DNA of 64,000 nt. Origin: CAUJIW01 sp963205175. GTDB lineage: Bacteria; Pseudomonadota; Alphaproteobacteria; Sphingomonadales; Sphingomonadaceae. The position numbers and the translations under genes were made by a program. The notes beneath the pieces are model-generated. The model worked only from the letters and a program-made list of their open reading frames with translations, ran no database searches and was not told the origin of the DNA. The stretch is from NCBI GenBank assembly GCA_041060555.1, contig JBEUDS010000008.1; one strand, given 5' to 3'. How positions within the stretch are numbered: position 1 is the first letter of the stretch; each line of letters opens with the position of its first letter. Below, piece by piece: positions 51,177 to 61,082 of the stretch.

Positions 51177-52364
51177 ATGAGCACGGATCCGATTGTGATC
51201 GTCGGCGGCAAGCGCACGCCGATGGGTGGATTTCAAGGCGAGCTGGCCGGCCTGACCGCGCCGCAGCTCGGCACGGCGGCGATCAAGGCCGCGATCGCGG
51301 AATCCGGCGTGGCGCCGGACGAGGTCGATCAGGGCGTGATGGGCTGCGTGCTGCCGGCCGGTCTGGGCCAGGCGCCGGCCCGCCAGGCGGTGCGCAACGC
51401 CGGCCTGCCCGACTCGGTGGCCTGCACCACCGTCAACAAGATGTGCGGCTCCGGCATGAAGGCGGTGATGGACGCCCATGACGCGCTGGCGGCCGGCTCC
51501 GCCGACGTCATCATCGCCGGCGGCATGGAGAGCATGACCAACGCGCCCTACATCCTGCCCAAGGTCCGCGCCGGCCTGCGCATCGGCCACGCCGAGGTGC
51601 TCGACCACATGTACATCGACGGCCTGGAGGACGCCTACCAGCGCGGCCGCCTGATGGGCACCTTCGCCGAATCGACCGCCCAGCACTACCAGTTTAGCCG
51701 CGAGGCGCAGGACGCCTACGCCATCGAGAGCCTGAAGCGGGCGCAAAACGCCATCACCTCCGGCGCCTTCGACAGCGAGGTGGTGCCGGTGTCGGTGCCG
51801 ACCCGTGGCGGCGCGGTGGAGGTCCGGATCGACGAGCAGCCCGGCAAGGCCAAGCTCGACAAGATCCCGACGCTCAAGCCCGCCTTCGCCAAGGACGGTA
51901 CGGTCACCGCCGCCAATTCCTCGTCGATCTCCGACGGCGCGGCCGCACTGGTGCTGATGCGCGCCTCCACCGCCAAGGCCAAGGGCCTGACGCCGCTGGC
52001 CCGCATCGTCGGCCATGCCACCCATGCCCGCGCGCCGGAGTGGTTCACCACCGCGCCGATCGGCGCCATGCAGTCGCTGTTCAAGCGCACCGGCTGGGGC
52101 GTCAATGACGTCGACCTGTTCGAGATCAACGAAGCATTCGCCGTCGTCACCATGGCGGCGATGCAGGATCTCGGCCTCGATCACGCCAAGGTGAACGTGC
52201 ATGGCGGCGCCTGCGCGCTGGGCCACCCGGTCGGCGCCTCGGGCGCGCGCCTCATCGTCACGCTGATGGCGGCGCTGAAGCGCTACGGCAAGACCCGCGG
52301 CGTTGCCTCGCTGTGCATCGGCGGCGGCGAAGCGACCGCCGTCGCCATCGAACTGGCGGCGTAA
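51177..52364 (+). CDS. Acetyl-CoA C-acyltransferase (thiolase)
   Basis: The 395-residue thiolase condenses or cleaves acyl-CoA. Catalytic residues are visible: C90 in NKMCGSGMKA, His in GGACALGHPVGASG, and a C-terminal Cys in LCIGGGEA, plus NEAFA. It is probably biosynthetic/acetoacetyl-CoA type (AtoB/PhaA-like), but the degradative type cannot be excluded. It is 3 nt after the ABC ATPase gene and ends before a strong terminator, so it seems to belong to the transporter operon. Confidence 0.95.
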   Translation: MSTDPIVIVGGKRTPMGGFQGELAGLTAPQLGTAAIKAAIAESGVAPDEVDQGVMGCVLPAGLGQAPARQAVRNAGLPDSVACTTVNKMCGSGMKAVMDAHDALAAGSADVIIAGGMESMTNAPYILPKVRAGLRIGHAEVLDHMYIDGLEDAYQRGRLMGTFAESTAQHYQFSREAQDAYAIESLKRAQNAITSGAFDSEVVPVSVPTRGGAVEVRIDEQPGKAKLDKIPTLKPAFAKDGTVTAANSSSISDGAAALVLMRASTAKAKGLTPLARIVGHATHARAPEWFTTAPIGAMQSLFKRTGWGVNDVDLFEINEAFAVVTMAAMQDLGLDHAKVNVHGGACALGHPVGASGARLIVTLMAALKRYGKTRGVASLCIGGGEATAVAIELAA

Positions 52365-52405
52365 ACGGTCAGGCGGCGGCCGGCGGACCCGCCGGCTGCA
52401 ACAGC

Positions 52406-52440
52406 AACGGGCGCCCCCGCGCAAGCAGGGGCGCCCGTTT
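52406..52440. terminator. Terminator after the transporter-thiolase operon
   Basis: A 10-bp perfect stem, CGGGCGCCCC / GGGGCGCCCG, with a 10-nt loop is followed by TTT. It sits between convergent genes and may serve both strands; the T-run is short. Confidence 0.7.
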
Positions 52441-52464
52441 GCGTTGGCACGATGGCGTATGGCG

Positions 52465-53793
52465 TTACAGGTCGGGCAGCGACTCGTCAGCGACCTTCTG
52501 CAGGTCGCGGATGGCGCTGGAGAGCCGGCGCGTCGTCTCCGGGTCGGTCAGCGGCGGCTCGATCGGCCCCAGTGCCGCCGGCGCGATGGCCGGGCCCTGG
52601 CTGATGGCGCGGTTGAGATCGCGCATGCGCTCGGCCAGCGCGATGAAGCGCTCCACCGTCTCGCGGCTGACCCGGGCGGCGGCGGCCATCTGTTCAGCCG
52701 CCTGACCCATGGTCTGGGCGCCGTTGGCCTCTCTCGTCAATGCGGCCAGCAGCTGTTCGGTGGTGGCCTGGCTGCTGGCGACATTGGCCTCGATGCCCTG
52801 GGTCGCGCCCTGGATCATCGTCCGCAGCTCCTGCGCCACCCCGCGCACCTCGTCGATCGCCCTGGCAACCTGCTTGGCGTGGTGTTTCTGGATGGCGGTA
52901 AGCGAGCTGGTGTAGCTGTCGCCCAGCGTCTTGAGCTGCGCCTGACTGATCTGCGGCAGCGAGGCCTGGGTCTCGCGCACCGACTCCAGTACGCCCTGCG
53001 CCACGCCGTCAAGGGTGCGCAAGGTCTCGGCGATGGCGTTGAACCGCGCGCCGGAGGTCTCTCCGAGCTGCTCGATGAACCCGTCCAGCGTCTGGCGCAG
53101 AATGTCGCCGTCCGCGGCCGCCACGGCCACCGGTGACGGCGCCGGCCCTCCCGGGGCCAAAGCCGCCACCACCCGGTCCAGCCGGGCCTCGACGGCACCA
53201 CCGGCGCCAGCAAACAGCAAGGCCGCGACAAGCGCGCCCGCCCCCGCGATCACCAGGCTGGCCAGCGCCAGCACCGTGCCCTCCAGACCGGAACGCTGCA
53301 CCAGCGCCAGCGGCTGGCCGACCATCGACAACTCCGCGGCGCTGCCGCGCGCCAGCGCCACCAGCGCCAGCAACACACCCACGCCCAGCGCCAGCATCGG
53401 CAGCAGGCGGAAAAACCAGCGCGCGAAACGGCGGGCCAGCAGATCACGGCCACTGATCGCGCCCAGGGGACCACCGACCTTGTCGAACAGATCGTCCAGC
53501 TCAACGCTGCCCGGCTCGACGTCGGCATCCAGCGCCCGGTCCGCGACAATGGCGACCCCCAGCAGCGGCAATACCCAGCCGGCCAGCACCCATGCCACCG
53601 CCCCCAGTCCGGTCGTCAGCGCCACCAGCAGCACGGGCTCGTCGTAACGCACCCCGAGCAGGCGGGTGCCAAGGCCCCACTGTTCGGCCATCGACGCCAA
53701 CAGGCCGCCCCCCAGCACGGCCACTGCCGTCAGCAGGACGACCACCAGGCCGCCAAGCCAGAATCCCACCTTGTTCAACATGGTCGCGTTCAA
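52465..53793 (-). CDS. Membrane protein with a long C-terminal coiled coil, unknown function
   Basis: The 442-residue protein has four predicted helices (about 11-35, 53-80, 129-150 and 170-198). A cytoplasmic helical domain at 225-400, rich in Gln, Ala, Thr and Ser, looks like a coiled coil (ETSGARFNAIAETLRTLDG; SSQATTEQLLAALTREANG). The layout is reminiscent of a chemoreceptor or MotA/TolQ-type protein without clear signatures. No family was recognised. It stands alone, convergent on the thiolase gene. Confidence 0.7.
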   Translation of the reverse strand: MNATMLNKVGFWLGGLVVVLLTAVAVLGGGLLASMAEQWGLGTRLLGVRYDEPVLLVALTTGLGAVAWVLAGWVLPLLGVAIVADRALDADVEPGSVELDDLFDKVGGPLGAISGRDLLARRFARWFFRLLPMLALGVGVLLALVALARGSAAELSMVGQPLALVQRSGLEGTVLALASLVIAGAGALVAALLFAGAGGAVEARLDRVVAALAPGGPAPSPVAVAAADGDILRQTLDGFIEQLGETSGARFNAIAETLRTLDGVAQGVLESVRETQASLPQISQAQLKTLGDSYTSSLTAIQKHHAKQVARAIDEVRGVAQELRTMIQGATQGIEANVASSQATTEQLLAALTREANGAQTMGQAAEQMAAAARVSRETVERFIALAERMRDLNRAISQGPAIAPAALGPIEPPLTDPETTRRLSSAIRDLQKVADESLPDL

Positions 53794-53855
53794 CCCCTCA
53801 TCCGCACGCGATGCCGCCAGACCGGGACGCCCATCCCGGTCGTCCTATTCTACGC

Positions 53856-55073
53856 TCACCCCCGCCGCGCACCACCCAGCAGGCGGGCATAGACCGGTAC
53901 ATAATGATCGACCGTCATCGCCCAGGTCCGCTCCGTCGCCACGTAGCGGCGCGCGGTTTCCCGCCGCTGCTCCCACATTTCCGGCCGATCGAGCAACCCG
54001 CTGACGCTTTCCGCCAGCGCCGCCGGATCATCGGGCCGGAACAGCTCGCCGGTCTCGCCGGCAAGAATCAGCTCCCGATGGCCACCCACGTCGGAGGCCG
54101 CCACCAGCTTGCCTTCGGCCATCGCCTCCAGCGGCTTGAGCGGCGTCACCAGTTCGGTCAGCCGCATCCGCTTGCGCGGATACACCAGCACGTCGATCAG
54201 GCTGTAGTAGCGGTCCACCTCGGCGTGGGGCACCCGGCCGGTAAAATGAACGCGCGCGCCAACCCCAAGTGCGGCCACCTGCGCCTTCAGCGCCGCCTCC
54301 ACCGGCCCGCCACCCACCAGCAGCAGATGCAGCCTGGGTCGGCTGGCCAGCAGCAGCGGCATGGCCGCCACCAGCACGTCAAGACCCTCGTAATCATAGA
54401 AGGAACCGATGAAACCGATGATCTCGGCATCCGTCAGCCCCAGTTCGGCCGCCAGCGCCGCGTCGCGCGGCTTGCCGGGCGTGAACTGGTCCTGGTCGAC
54501 CGCGTTGGGCGTCAGGAACAGCTTGTCCTCGTGAATGCCTCGGCCGCGCAGGTCACCCATCAGGCCGGCACAGATGCAGCCCACCGCGTCCGCCGCCATC
54601 GCCGCGCGCGTTTCCAGCCAGTGGGTCGCGGTATAGCGCAGGTCACCTTCGCGACTGGTGCCATGGGCGGCCGACGCATCCTCCCAGAAGGCGCGAATCT
54701 CGTAGACCCAGGGCAGGCCGGTGCGCCGCGCGACGCGACCCACCGCCATGGCATTGAGCACCGGCGAGTGGGCGTGCAGGATGTCGGGCCGGGTCTCGGC
54801 CACCAGCGCCTCCAGTCGACGGGTGGTCGCGGCCACCTCCGCCAGCTCGCGCAGCACTGGCACCCGGCTTGCCAGACCGTCCGGGCGCGGCGTGCGATGG
54901 AACCGCAACCCGTCGGCCTCCTCCGGATCGGGGCCCGGATGATAATGACGCGGCGTGGTCAGATGGACCGTCTCCCAGCCGCGCCGGTTCTGCTCACGCA
55001 GGATGGAACGGCTGCGGAAGGTGTAGCCACTGTGCAGCGGCAGCGAGTGGTCAAGGACATGAAGGATGCGCAT
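53856..55073 (-). CDS. Glycosyltransferase family 4, exosortase-associated (Daro_2409-like)
   Basis: This 405-residue GT-B enzyme starts MRILHVLDHSLPLHSGYTFR, a signature of exosortase/PEP-CTERM-linked glycosyltransferases. It has PDILHAHSPVLNAMA, GFIGSFYDYEGLDVLVAAMP, FTGRVPHAEVDRYYSLIDVLVYPR and the donor-binding LTELVTPLKPLEAMAEGKLVAASDVGGHRELI. It probably adds a sugar to an exopolysaccharide. No exosortase is seen in this window. It diverges from a second glycosyltransferase. Confidence 0.9.
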   Translation of the reverse strand: MRILHVLDHSLPLHSGYTFRSRSILREQNRRGWETVHLTTPRHYHPGPDPEEADGLRFHRTPRPDGLASRVPVLRELAEVAATTRRLEALVAETRPDILHAHSPVLNAMAVGRVARRTGLPWVYEIRAFWEDASAAHGTSREGDLRYTATHWLETRAAMAADAVGCICAGLMGDLRGRGIHEDKLFLTPNAVDQDQFTPGKPRDAALAAELGLTDAEIIGFIGSFYDYEGLDVLVAAMPLLLASRPRLHLLLVGGGPVEAALKAQVAALGVGARVHFTGRVPHAEVDRYYSLIDVLVYPRKRMRLTELVTPLKPLEAMAEGKLVAASDVGGHRELILAGETGELFRPDDPAALAESVSGLLDRPEMWEQRRETARRYVATERTWAMTVDHYVPVYARLLGGARRG

Positions 55074-55267
55074 CGGGGAATCGGTCGGCTTTCATGGATC
55101 GGCCCGGTTGTAGCCGATCGGGATCGATGGTCAAACAAGCCCGCGAGGCAACGCCCCCCGGGCACGCGGCAACGCCGGCCCGCGCGACGAACCCTCGGGC
55201 CGGCGCTAAGTCTTGGACGACAAGCATTAAACTTTGTATTGCCAGTTTCTGTCATCGTGCCGAAAGA

Positions 55268-56707
55268 ATGTCGGGCGATTCGATGTCGGCAGTTTCCGGG
55301 GAACGTTCGCGAAGGGTATCGCAGGTGCAATCAGGCCAAGGTGAGTCGCGTGATCCGGCCGTGTCTTCTGACAGGCTGACGCCACGCCGCATCCTGCTCG
55401 TCGCCGGCTTCTTCCCGCCGCTCGCGCCGTCAGGTTCGACCCGTGCGCCAAGCCTCGCCCGCCACTGGCTGGCCCAGGGCCATGACGTGCGGGTGCTCTC
55501 GGCCCGCAACCGCCTCACCTCGAAGGTGCTGAAGCACGAACTGCCGGAGGAGCGGGTCACCTTCGTCCCGTTCCCCGAGGTCGAATCACTGCGCGAGGCC
55601 GCCGCCTTCCACCTGTTTGGCCGGGTGCCCCCGACACCGGCCGACGGTGGCGGATCGCCGGCCACGCCGCCGGCCGGCGCCGGCGGGGGGACACCCCGGC
55701 TGGCATCGCTGCCCTACCGCAAGCAGATCGCGGATCTTTACTGGGACATGATGTTCATTCCCGACAAGCATCTGTTCTGGTCGCGCACCGCCACCACCGC
55801 CGGGCGGGCCCTGGTGGAGCGGTGGAAGCCGGACCTCCTCTATTCCAGCGGCCCGCCGCACTCGGGACACATCGTCGCCCGCCATCTCGCCGCCGCCTGC
55901 GGCGCCCCCTGGGTGGCGGAGCTGCGCGACGAATGGGCCGGCAACCCCTACGGCGTGCAGAACTGGCTGCGCACCATCATCGAACGCCGCATGGAACGCC
56001 GCACGCTGCACGACGCCACCGCGCTGGTGGCGGTCACCCGCACCACCCAGCGCACGCTGGACCAGCTGCACGGCAAGCCGGTGGCGCTGAGCATGAACGG
56101 CTATGACCCGGTGGATTTCGACGGGCTGGAGACGGTGACGCCGCTCGACCCCGACAAGCTGACCATCGTTCACGCCGGCTCCATCTACATCGGCAAGCGC
56201 GATCCGTCGTCGCTGTTCGCCGCCACCGCCCGGCTCGGCGCGCTGGCCTCGCGGGTGAACCTGCTGTTCTACGGCGAGCAGGCCGATTCGCTGGCCTCGC
56301 TGGCGCGCCACTATGGCGTGGAGGCAAGCGTCACCATCTCGCCGCCGATCACCCGGCGCGAAGTGCTCGAAATCGAACGCCGCGCCGACGTGCTGCTGCT
56401 GTGCCGCTGGAACGACCCCGCCGAGGACGGCATCATCCCCGGCAAGCTGTTCGAGTATATCGGCGCCCGCCGGCCGATCCTGGTCATCGGCTCCGAGACC
56501 GGCGAGGCGGCCGAGATCGTCCGTGAGGGTCAGTTCGGCCTCGTCTCCAACGACCCCGACCGCCTGGCCGCCCAGTTGCGCGGCTGGATCGAGGCCAAGG
56601 CGCAGACGCCTCGGCTGGAGGATGTTCCCAACATCAGTGGCCGTGACTACACCCGTGCCGGCCAGTTCGATGCCCTGGACAGCTTCCTGGCCCGCACGCT
56701 GGCCTGA
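55268..56707 (+). CDS. Glycosyltransferase (GT-B fold)
   Basis: The protein has 479 residues. After about 35 variable N-terminal residues the GT core starts at RRILLVAGFFPPLAPSGSTRAP. It has PDLLYSSGPPHSGHIVARHLA, WVAELRDEWAGNPYG, VHAGSIYIGKRDPSSLFAA and the donor-site stretch GIIPGKLFEYIGARRPILVIG. The first ATG at 55268 lacks a strong ribosome site, and 55283 is an alternative. It diverges from the exosortase-associated GT across a 194-nt gap and likely acts in the same surface-polysaccharide pathway. Confidence 0.88.
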   Translation: MSGDSMSAVSGERSRRVSQVQSGQGESRDPAVSSDRLTPRRILLVAGFFPPLAPSGSTRAPSLARHWLAQGHDVRVLSARNRLTSKVLKHELPEERVTFVPFPEVESLREAAAFHLFGRVPPTPADGGGSPATPPAGAGGGTPRLASLPYRKQIADLYWDMMFIPDKHLFWSRTATTAGRALVERWKPDLLYSSGPPHSGHIVARHLAAACGAPWVAELRDEWAGNPYGVQNWLRTIIERRMERRTLHDATALVAVTRTTQRTLDQLHGKPVALSMNGYDPVDFDGLETVTPLDPDKLTIVHAGSIYIGKRDPSSLFAATARLGALASRVNLLFYGEQADSLASLARHYGVEASVTISPPITRREVLEIERRADVLLLCRWNDPAEDGIIPGKLFEYIGARRPILVIGSETGEAAEIVREGQFGLVSNDPDRLAAQLRGWIEAKAQTPRLEDVPNISGRDYTRAGQFDALDSFLARTLA

Positions 56708-56765
56708 GGCGACGCCACCAACCGGCGGTCTTCCAGCGCCGGGACCAGCCCGGCCCGCCGCCCGG

Positions 56766-58103
56766 CTAGCCCATGTCGGAATAAGGGATGCCACGATAGA
56801 GCGGCAACGCGTCCAGCGTCGCGTCCAGCCGGGCGATGGTGTGGCGGTATCGCTGGTCCGTCACTGACCGGTAGATACGCCTGAAACTGGTCGCGCTCAT
56901 GCCCTCGGCCAGCCCGTCGATGGCATCGGCGGGAAACAGCGCCGCCTCGCGGGCCCGCGCCAGCAACCTTATCATCGCCTCGGCATCACGGCTGCGCTGA
57001 TGGGTGATGCGGGCGAGTCTCAGTCCGGCCCGGTTGGCGAGCAGGTCAACGAAGGAGAATCCGCTGCCGCCAGGCAGCGAGTCGTTCAGCTCCTTCCACT
57101 CCCCGGCGGCCCGCGACAACCGGTCGGGGAAGATCACGCCCAGCGCCGCCGACAGCGCGAAATGCTTCGGCAGATCCTGACGGCCCGCCAGCACCAGCGC
57201 CGGTGGATCGGGCGTGCACGCCGCACCGAGATCGACCACGCCGCCCGCCAGCGCCGCCACCCGCTGGCCCACCGCCAGCATGCCCAGCGCCACGAAGGCG
57301 GCACGGGCTTCCTCGCCGGCATTACCGACGGGCAACCGCTCCTCGGCCAGCGCGAAGGCACGGTTGACCAGCAGGGCGAACGGCTTGGCACCAACGCCAC
57401 TGCGCAGGTCAGCCTCCAGCAGATGGGCGTAGTAAAGCCGGACCAGCGCCGGATCGATACCCGGCTCGCCTCCGGGCACCAGCGCCCGCACCCGGTCGAG
57501 CAGGCTGGCCGGCACACGGACCACCGCGACCACCTGCTGGCGGGGTGTGAACCGCAGACTGTGGACGGCATCGTCGGGTCCGCCCACCTCGGGCGGAAAG
57601 CCGAGCGCATGCCAGAGCCGTTCGACCATCCAGCGCATGGTGGCCGGTGACAGTTCGACCGCGCCGACGCGGGCACTGACGGGCGGGAAGCCACCGCGAC
57701 GCTCGGCAACCACGGCCTCAAGATTGATGAACGAGTGGCGTGCCACCACGATGGTCAGCGCCAGATCGGCACGGCCACCGCCGAGACGGACCCGGGGTCG
57801 CAGCGTGCCGAACCCGTGGTTGGTCAGCCGACCCAAAGCGTCGAGCTGACGCTGGCCGAGCACGATCCCCCGCGCCTGCCCTGATGCCTTGACGGTATCC
57901 CCCAGCTCCGCCACCACAAGACGCGCGGCGGCCGAGTCCGCCGGCTGCGGCGGCGGCAGATCATCGACCAGCGGCTGGCCGCTGATCACCGTCGTGGCCA
58001 GCAGCGCCAACGCGGCGACCATCACCAGCAGCGGTCGGCCGCACCACCGCCAGGCGCGGGCCGCCCACGGATGGGACAGTCCCGCCCGCAGGACGCGGAC
58101 CAT
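56766..58103 (-). CDS. Membrane-anchored protein of unknown function
   Basis: The 445-residue protein has one N-terminal helix (PLLVMVAALALLATTVISG), so the rest is probably periplasmic. The body shows no known catalytic motif. Segments such as RADLALTIVVARHSFINLEAVVAER and RQDLPKHFALSAALGVIFPDRLSRAAGEWKE look like a conserved family that was not identified. ATG 58103 was chosen because it touches the polA stop (TGATG), which suggests coupling to polA. Confidence 0.7.
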   Translation of the reverse strand: MVRVLRAGLSHPWAARAWRWCGRPLLVMVAALALLATTVISGQPLVDDLPPPQPADSAAARLVVAELGDTVKASGQARGIVLGQRQLDALGRLTNHGFGTLRPRVRLGGGRADLALTIVVARHSFINLEAVVAERRGGFPPVSARVGAVELSPATMRWMVERLWHALGFPPEVGGPDDAVHSLRFTPRQQVVAVVRVPASLLDRVRALVPGGEPGIDPALVRLYYAHLLEADLRSGVGAKPFALLVNRAFALAEERLPVGNAGEEARAAFVALGMLAVGQRVAALAGGVVDLGAACTPDPPALVLAGRQDLPKHFALSAALGVIFPDRLSRAAGEWKELNDSLPGGSGFSFVDLLANRAGLRLARITHQRSRDAEAMIRLLARAREAALFPADAIDGLAEGMSATSFRRIYRSVTDQRYRHTIARLDATLDALPLYRGIPYSDMG

Positions 58104-60928
58104 CAATGCGCCGCCCCCCAGGTGGCGCCCTGGCCGCACTCGACGACCAGCGGCACCGCGATATCCACCGCCGGGCGCGCCGCCGCGCTCATCACCTCGG
58201 TGATGACGGACGCCGCCGCGCCGGCCAGCGACTCCGGCGCCTCGAACACCAGTTCGTCATGCACCTGCAGCAGCATTTTCACCGCGCTCAGCCCCGCCGC
58301 GTCCAAGGCGGCCGGCATGCGGATCATCGCCCGGCGGATGATGTCGGCCGCCGTGCCCTGGATCGGCGCGTTGATCGCCTGGCGTTCAGCGAAATTGCGC
58401 TGGTTGGGGTTCTTGTCGTTGATGGTGGCGATGTAGGCGCGGCGGCCGAACAGCGTCTCGACATAGCCCTGCTTGCGGCACTGGGCGACGGTGGCGTCCA
58501 TATAGGCGCGAATACCGGGGAATTTCTCGAAATAGCGGTCGATGAAGGCCTGCGCCTGGCCACGGGCGATGCCGAGCTGGCGGGCCAGCCCGAACGCCGA
58601 GATGCCGTAGATGATGCCGAAGTTGATCGCCTTGGCCTGACGGCGGACCATCGGGTCCATGCCCTCCACCGGTACGCCGAACACTTCCGATGCGGTCATG
58701 GCGTGGATGTCGATGCCGTCGGCGAAGGCGCGCTTGAGTGCCGGAATGTCGGCGATGTGCGCCAGCAGGCGCAGCTCGATCTGGCTGTAGTCGGCCGACA
58801 GCAGCACAGCGCCTGTAGGCGCCACGAAGGCCTCGCGGATCTTGCGACCCTCCTCGGTGCGCACCGGGATGTTCTGCAGGTTGGGGTCGGTCGACGACAG
58901 CCGGCCGGTGGAGGTGGAGGCCATGGCATAGCTGGTGTGCACCCGCCCGGTGTCGGGGTTGATCTGGCCCTGCAGCGCATCGGTGTAGGTGGACTTCAGC
59001 TTGGCCAGCTGGCGCCAGTCCAGCACCCGCTGGGCCAGCTCGACGCCCTCCGCCGCCAGGCCGTCCAGCACGTCGGCGTCGGTGGACCAGGCGCCGGTCT
59101 TGCCCTTCTTGCCGCCCTTGAGCGCCATCTTGTCGAACAGGATGTCGCCGAGCTGCTTGGGGCTGGCGACGTTGAACGGCTCGCCGGCGAGCTGGTGGAT
59201 CTGCGCCTCCAGCGCCCCCATGCGCTGGGCGAAGTCGCCCGACAGCCGGGCCAGCGTCGTCCGGTCGACCAGGATGCCGGCGCGCTCCATCGCCACCAGC
59301 ACCGGCACCAGCGGCCGTTCCAGCGTTTCATAGACGGTGGTCATGCGGTCCCGCCACAGCCGGCCCTTCAGCGCCGCGTGCAGCCGCCAGGTGACGTCGG
59401 CGTCCTCCGCCGCATAGGCGGTCGCCCGGTCGAGCGGCGCCTCGGCGAAGCTGATCTGGTTCTTCCCCGAGCCGCAGACATCGGCGTACTTGATGGTGGC
59501 GTGGCCCAGGTGCAGCTCGGACAGCGCGTCCATGCCGTGGCTGTTGCGGCCGTTGTCCAGCACGTAGGACAGCAGCATGGTGTCGTCGAAGTTGACGATG
59601 GTGACGTCGTAGCGCGCCAGCACCGCCATGTCGTATTTCAGGTTCTGGCCGATTTTCAGCACGCCGGCATCCGCCAGCAGCGGCCGCAGCACGTCCAGCG
59701 CCACCACCAGCGGAATCTGCGCCGGCCGCTCGGCCAGCAGACCACCGCCGCTGCCGGTATGGCCGAGCGGGATGTAGCAGGCCTGGCCCGGCGCCAGCGC
59801 CAGGCTGACGCCCACCAGCTCGGCGCGCAGCGCATCCAGCGAGGTGGTCTCGGTATCCACCGCCACCACGCCCAGCCGGGTCGCCTGCGCCACCCACCAG
59901 CCCAGCCGGTCAAGCGTGGTGACGCATTCGTACGCGCCGGTGTCGAACGGCACCGCGCCGCCAGCGGCGTCCGCCGCCGTCCCGTCCCCGGCGAGGGCGG
60001 CGTCATGGTGCGTGTTGATCTTGGCCTTCAGCGAGCGGAAGCCGTGCTTGTCGAAAAAGGCGATCATCGGCTCGTGCGGCGGATGGCGCAGCGTCAGTTC
60101 GTCCAGCGGCACCGGCAGCGGCACGTCGTCCTTCAGCGTCACCAGCTGCTTCGAGACGCGGGCGAGATCGGCGAACTGGATCAGGTTTTCCCGCCGCTTG
60201 GGCTGCTTGATCTCGTGGGCGTGCGCCAGCAGCGTCTCGACATCGCCATAATGCTGGATCAGCTCGGCGGCGGTCTTGGGGCCGATGCCCGGCACGCCCG
60301 GCACATTGTCGACCGAGTCGCCCATCAGCGCCTGCACCTCGATCACCTTGTCGGGGCCGACGCCGAACTTCTCGACCACCGCCTCTTCCCGCAGACGGCG
60401 GTTGTTCAGGGTGTCCAGCAGCTCGACGCCGGGACCGACCAGCTGCATCAGATCCTTGTCGGAGGAGACGATGGTGACCTCGAAGCCGGCCGCCCGGGCG
60501 GCGCGGGCGTAGGAGGCGATGATGTCGTCGGCCTCGAAGCCCGGGCTTTCGATGCACGGCACCGAGAAGGCGCGCACGGCATCGCGGATCAGCGGAAACT
60601 GCGGCCGCAGGTCCTCCGGCGGCTCCGGCCGGTTGGCCTTGTAGTCGGGATAGATGTCGTTGCGGAACGAATGACGGGCAGCGTCGAGAATCACCGCCAG
60701 ATGGGTCGGGTGCTCGGCGTCGTTGAGATCCTCGATCAGCTTCCACACCATGGTGGTGAAGCCGTAGACGGCGTTCACCGGCGTGCCGGCCGGATCGGTC
60801 ATCGGCGGCAGCTTGTGGTAGGCGCGGAAGATGTAGCCGGAACCGTCCACCAGATAGAGGTGGTTCTGGCGCGGCGTCGCGGCCGGACCGGGTTCCGGCG
60901 CGACGGGAAGGGCAGCGGGGTCGCTCAT
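58103..60928 (-). CDS. polA: DNA polymerase I
   Basis: The 941-residue enzyme acts in lagging-strand processing and repair. The 5'-3' exonuclease (1-300) has YKANRPEPPEDLRPQ and GDSVDNVPGVPGIGPKTA. The 3'-5' exonuclease (about 320-530) retains VAVDTETTSLDAL, so proofreading is likely intact. Polymerase motifs A (LLSADYSQIELRLLAHI) and C (LQVHDELVFEA) are complete. The next gene overlaps its stop by one base. Confidence 0.98.
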   Translation of the reverse strand: MSDPAALPVAPEPGPAATPRQNHLYLVDGSGYIFRAYHKLPPMTDPAGTPVNAVYGFTTMVWKLIEDLNDAEHPTHLAVILDAARHSFRNDIYPDYKANRPEPPEDLRPQFPLIRDAVRAFSVPCIESPGFEADDIIASYARAARAAGFEVTIVSSDKDLMQLVGPGVELLDTLNNRRLREEAVVEKFGVGPDKVIEVQALMGDSVDNVPGVPGIGPKTAAELIQHYGDVETLLAHAHEIKQPKRRENLIQFADLARVSKQLVTLKDDVPLPVPLDELTLRHPPHEPMIAFFDKHGFRSLKAKINTHHDAALAGDGTAADAAGGAVPFDTGAYECVTTLDRLGWWVAQATRLGVVAVDTETTSLDALRAELVGVSLALAPGQACYIPLGHTGSGGGLLAERPAQIPLVVALDVLRPLLADAGVLKIGQNLKYDMAVLARYDVTIVNFDDTMLLSYVLDNGRNSHGMDALSELHLGHATIKYADVCGSGKNQISFAEAPLDRATAYAAEDADVTWRLHAALKGRLWRDRMTTVYETLERPLVPVLVAMERAGILVDRTTLARLSGDFAQRMGALEAQIHQLAGEPFNVASPKQLGDILFDKMALKGGKKGKTGAWSTDADVLDGLAAEGVELAQRVLDWRQLAKLKSTYTDALQGQINPDTGRVHTSYAMASTSTGRLSSTDPNLQNIPVRTEEGRKIREAFVAPTGAVLLSADYSQIELRLLAHIADIPALKRAFADGIDIHAMTASEVFGVPVEGMDPMVRRQAKAINFGIIYGISAFGLARQLGIARGQAQAFIDRYFEKFPGIRAYMDATVAQCRKQGYVETLFGRRAYIATINDKNPNQRNFAERQAINAPIQGTAADIIRRAMIRMPAALDAAGLSAVKMLLQVHDELVFEAPESLAGAAASVITEVMSAAARPAVDIAVPLVVECGQGATWGAAH

Positions 60929-61082
60929 GGCGGCGGACTGTAGCCGCGTGATCCCGGCTTGACCACCCGCACGCTGTCGCAGCCCGTCGGCGTTCTCACC
61001 CGGTCCACCGTGACGGTTCCAGACCGGTACGCCTTGCTGTCGTCCGCCGCTCTGGACCTGCGCCTGTTGAAACCAGCCCCTC

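Noticed and set aside
58106..60943. A 945-residue + strand open frame
   Set aside because: It is fully antisense to polA.
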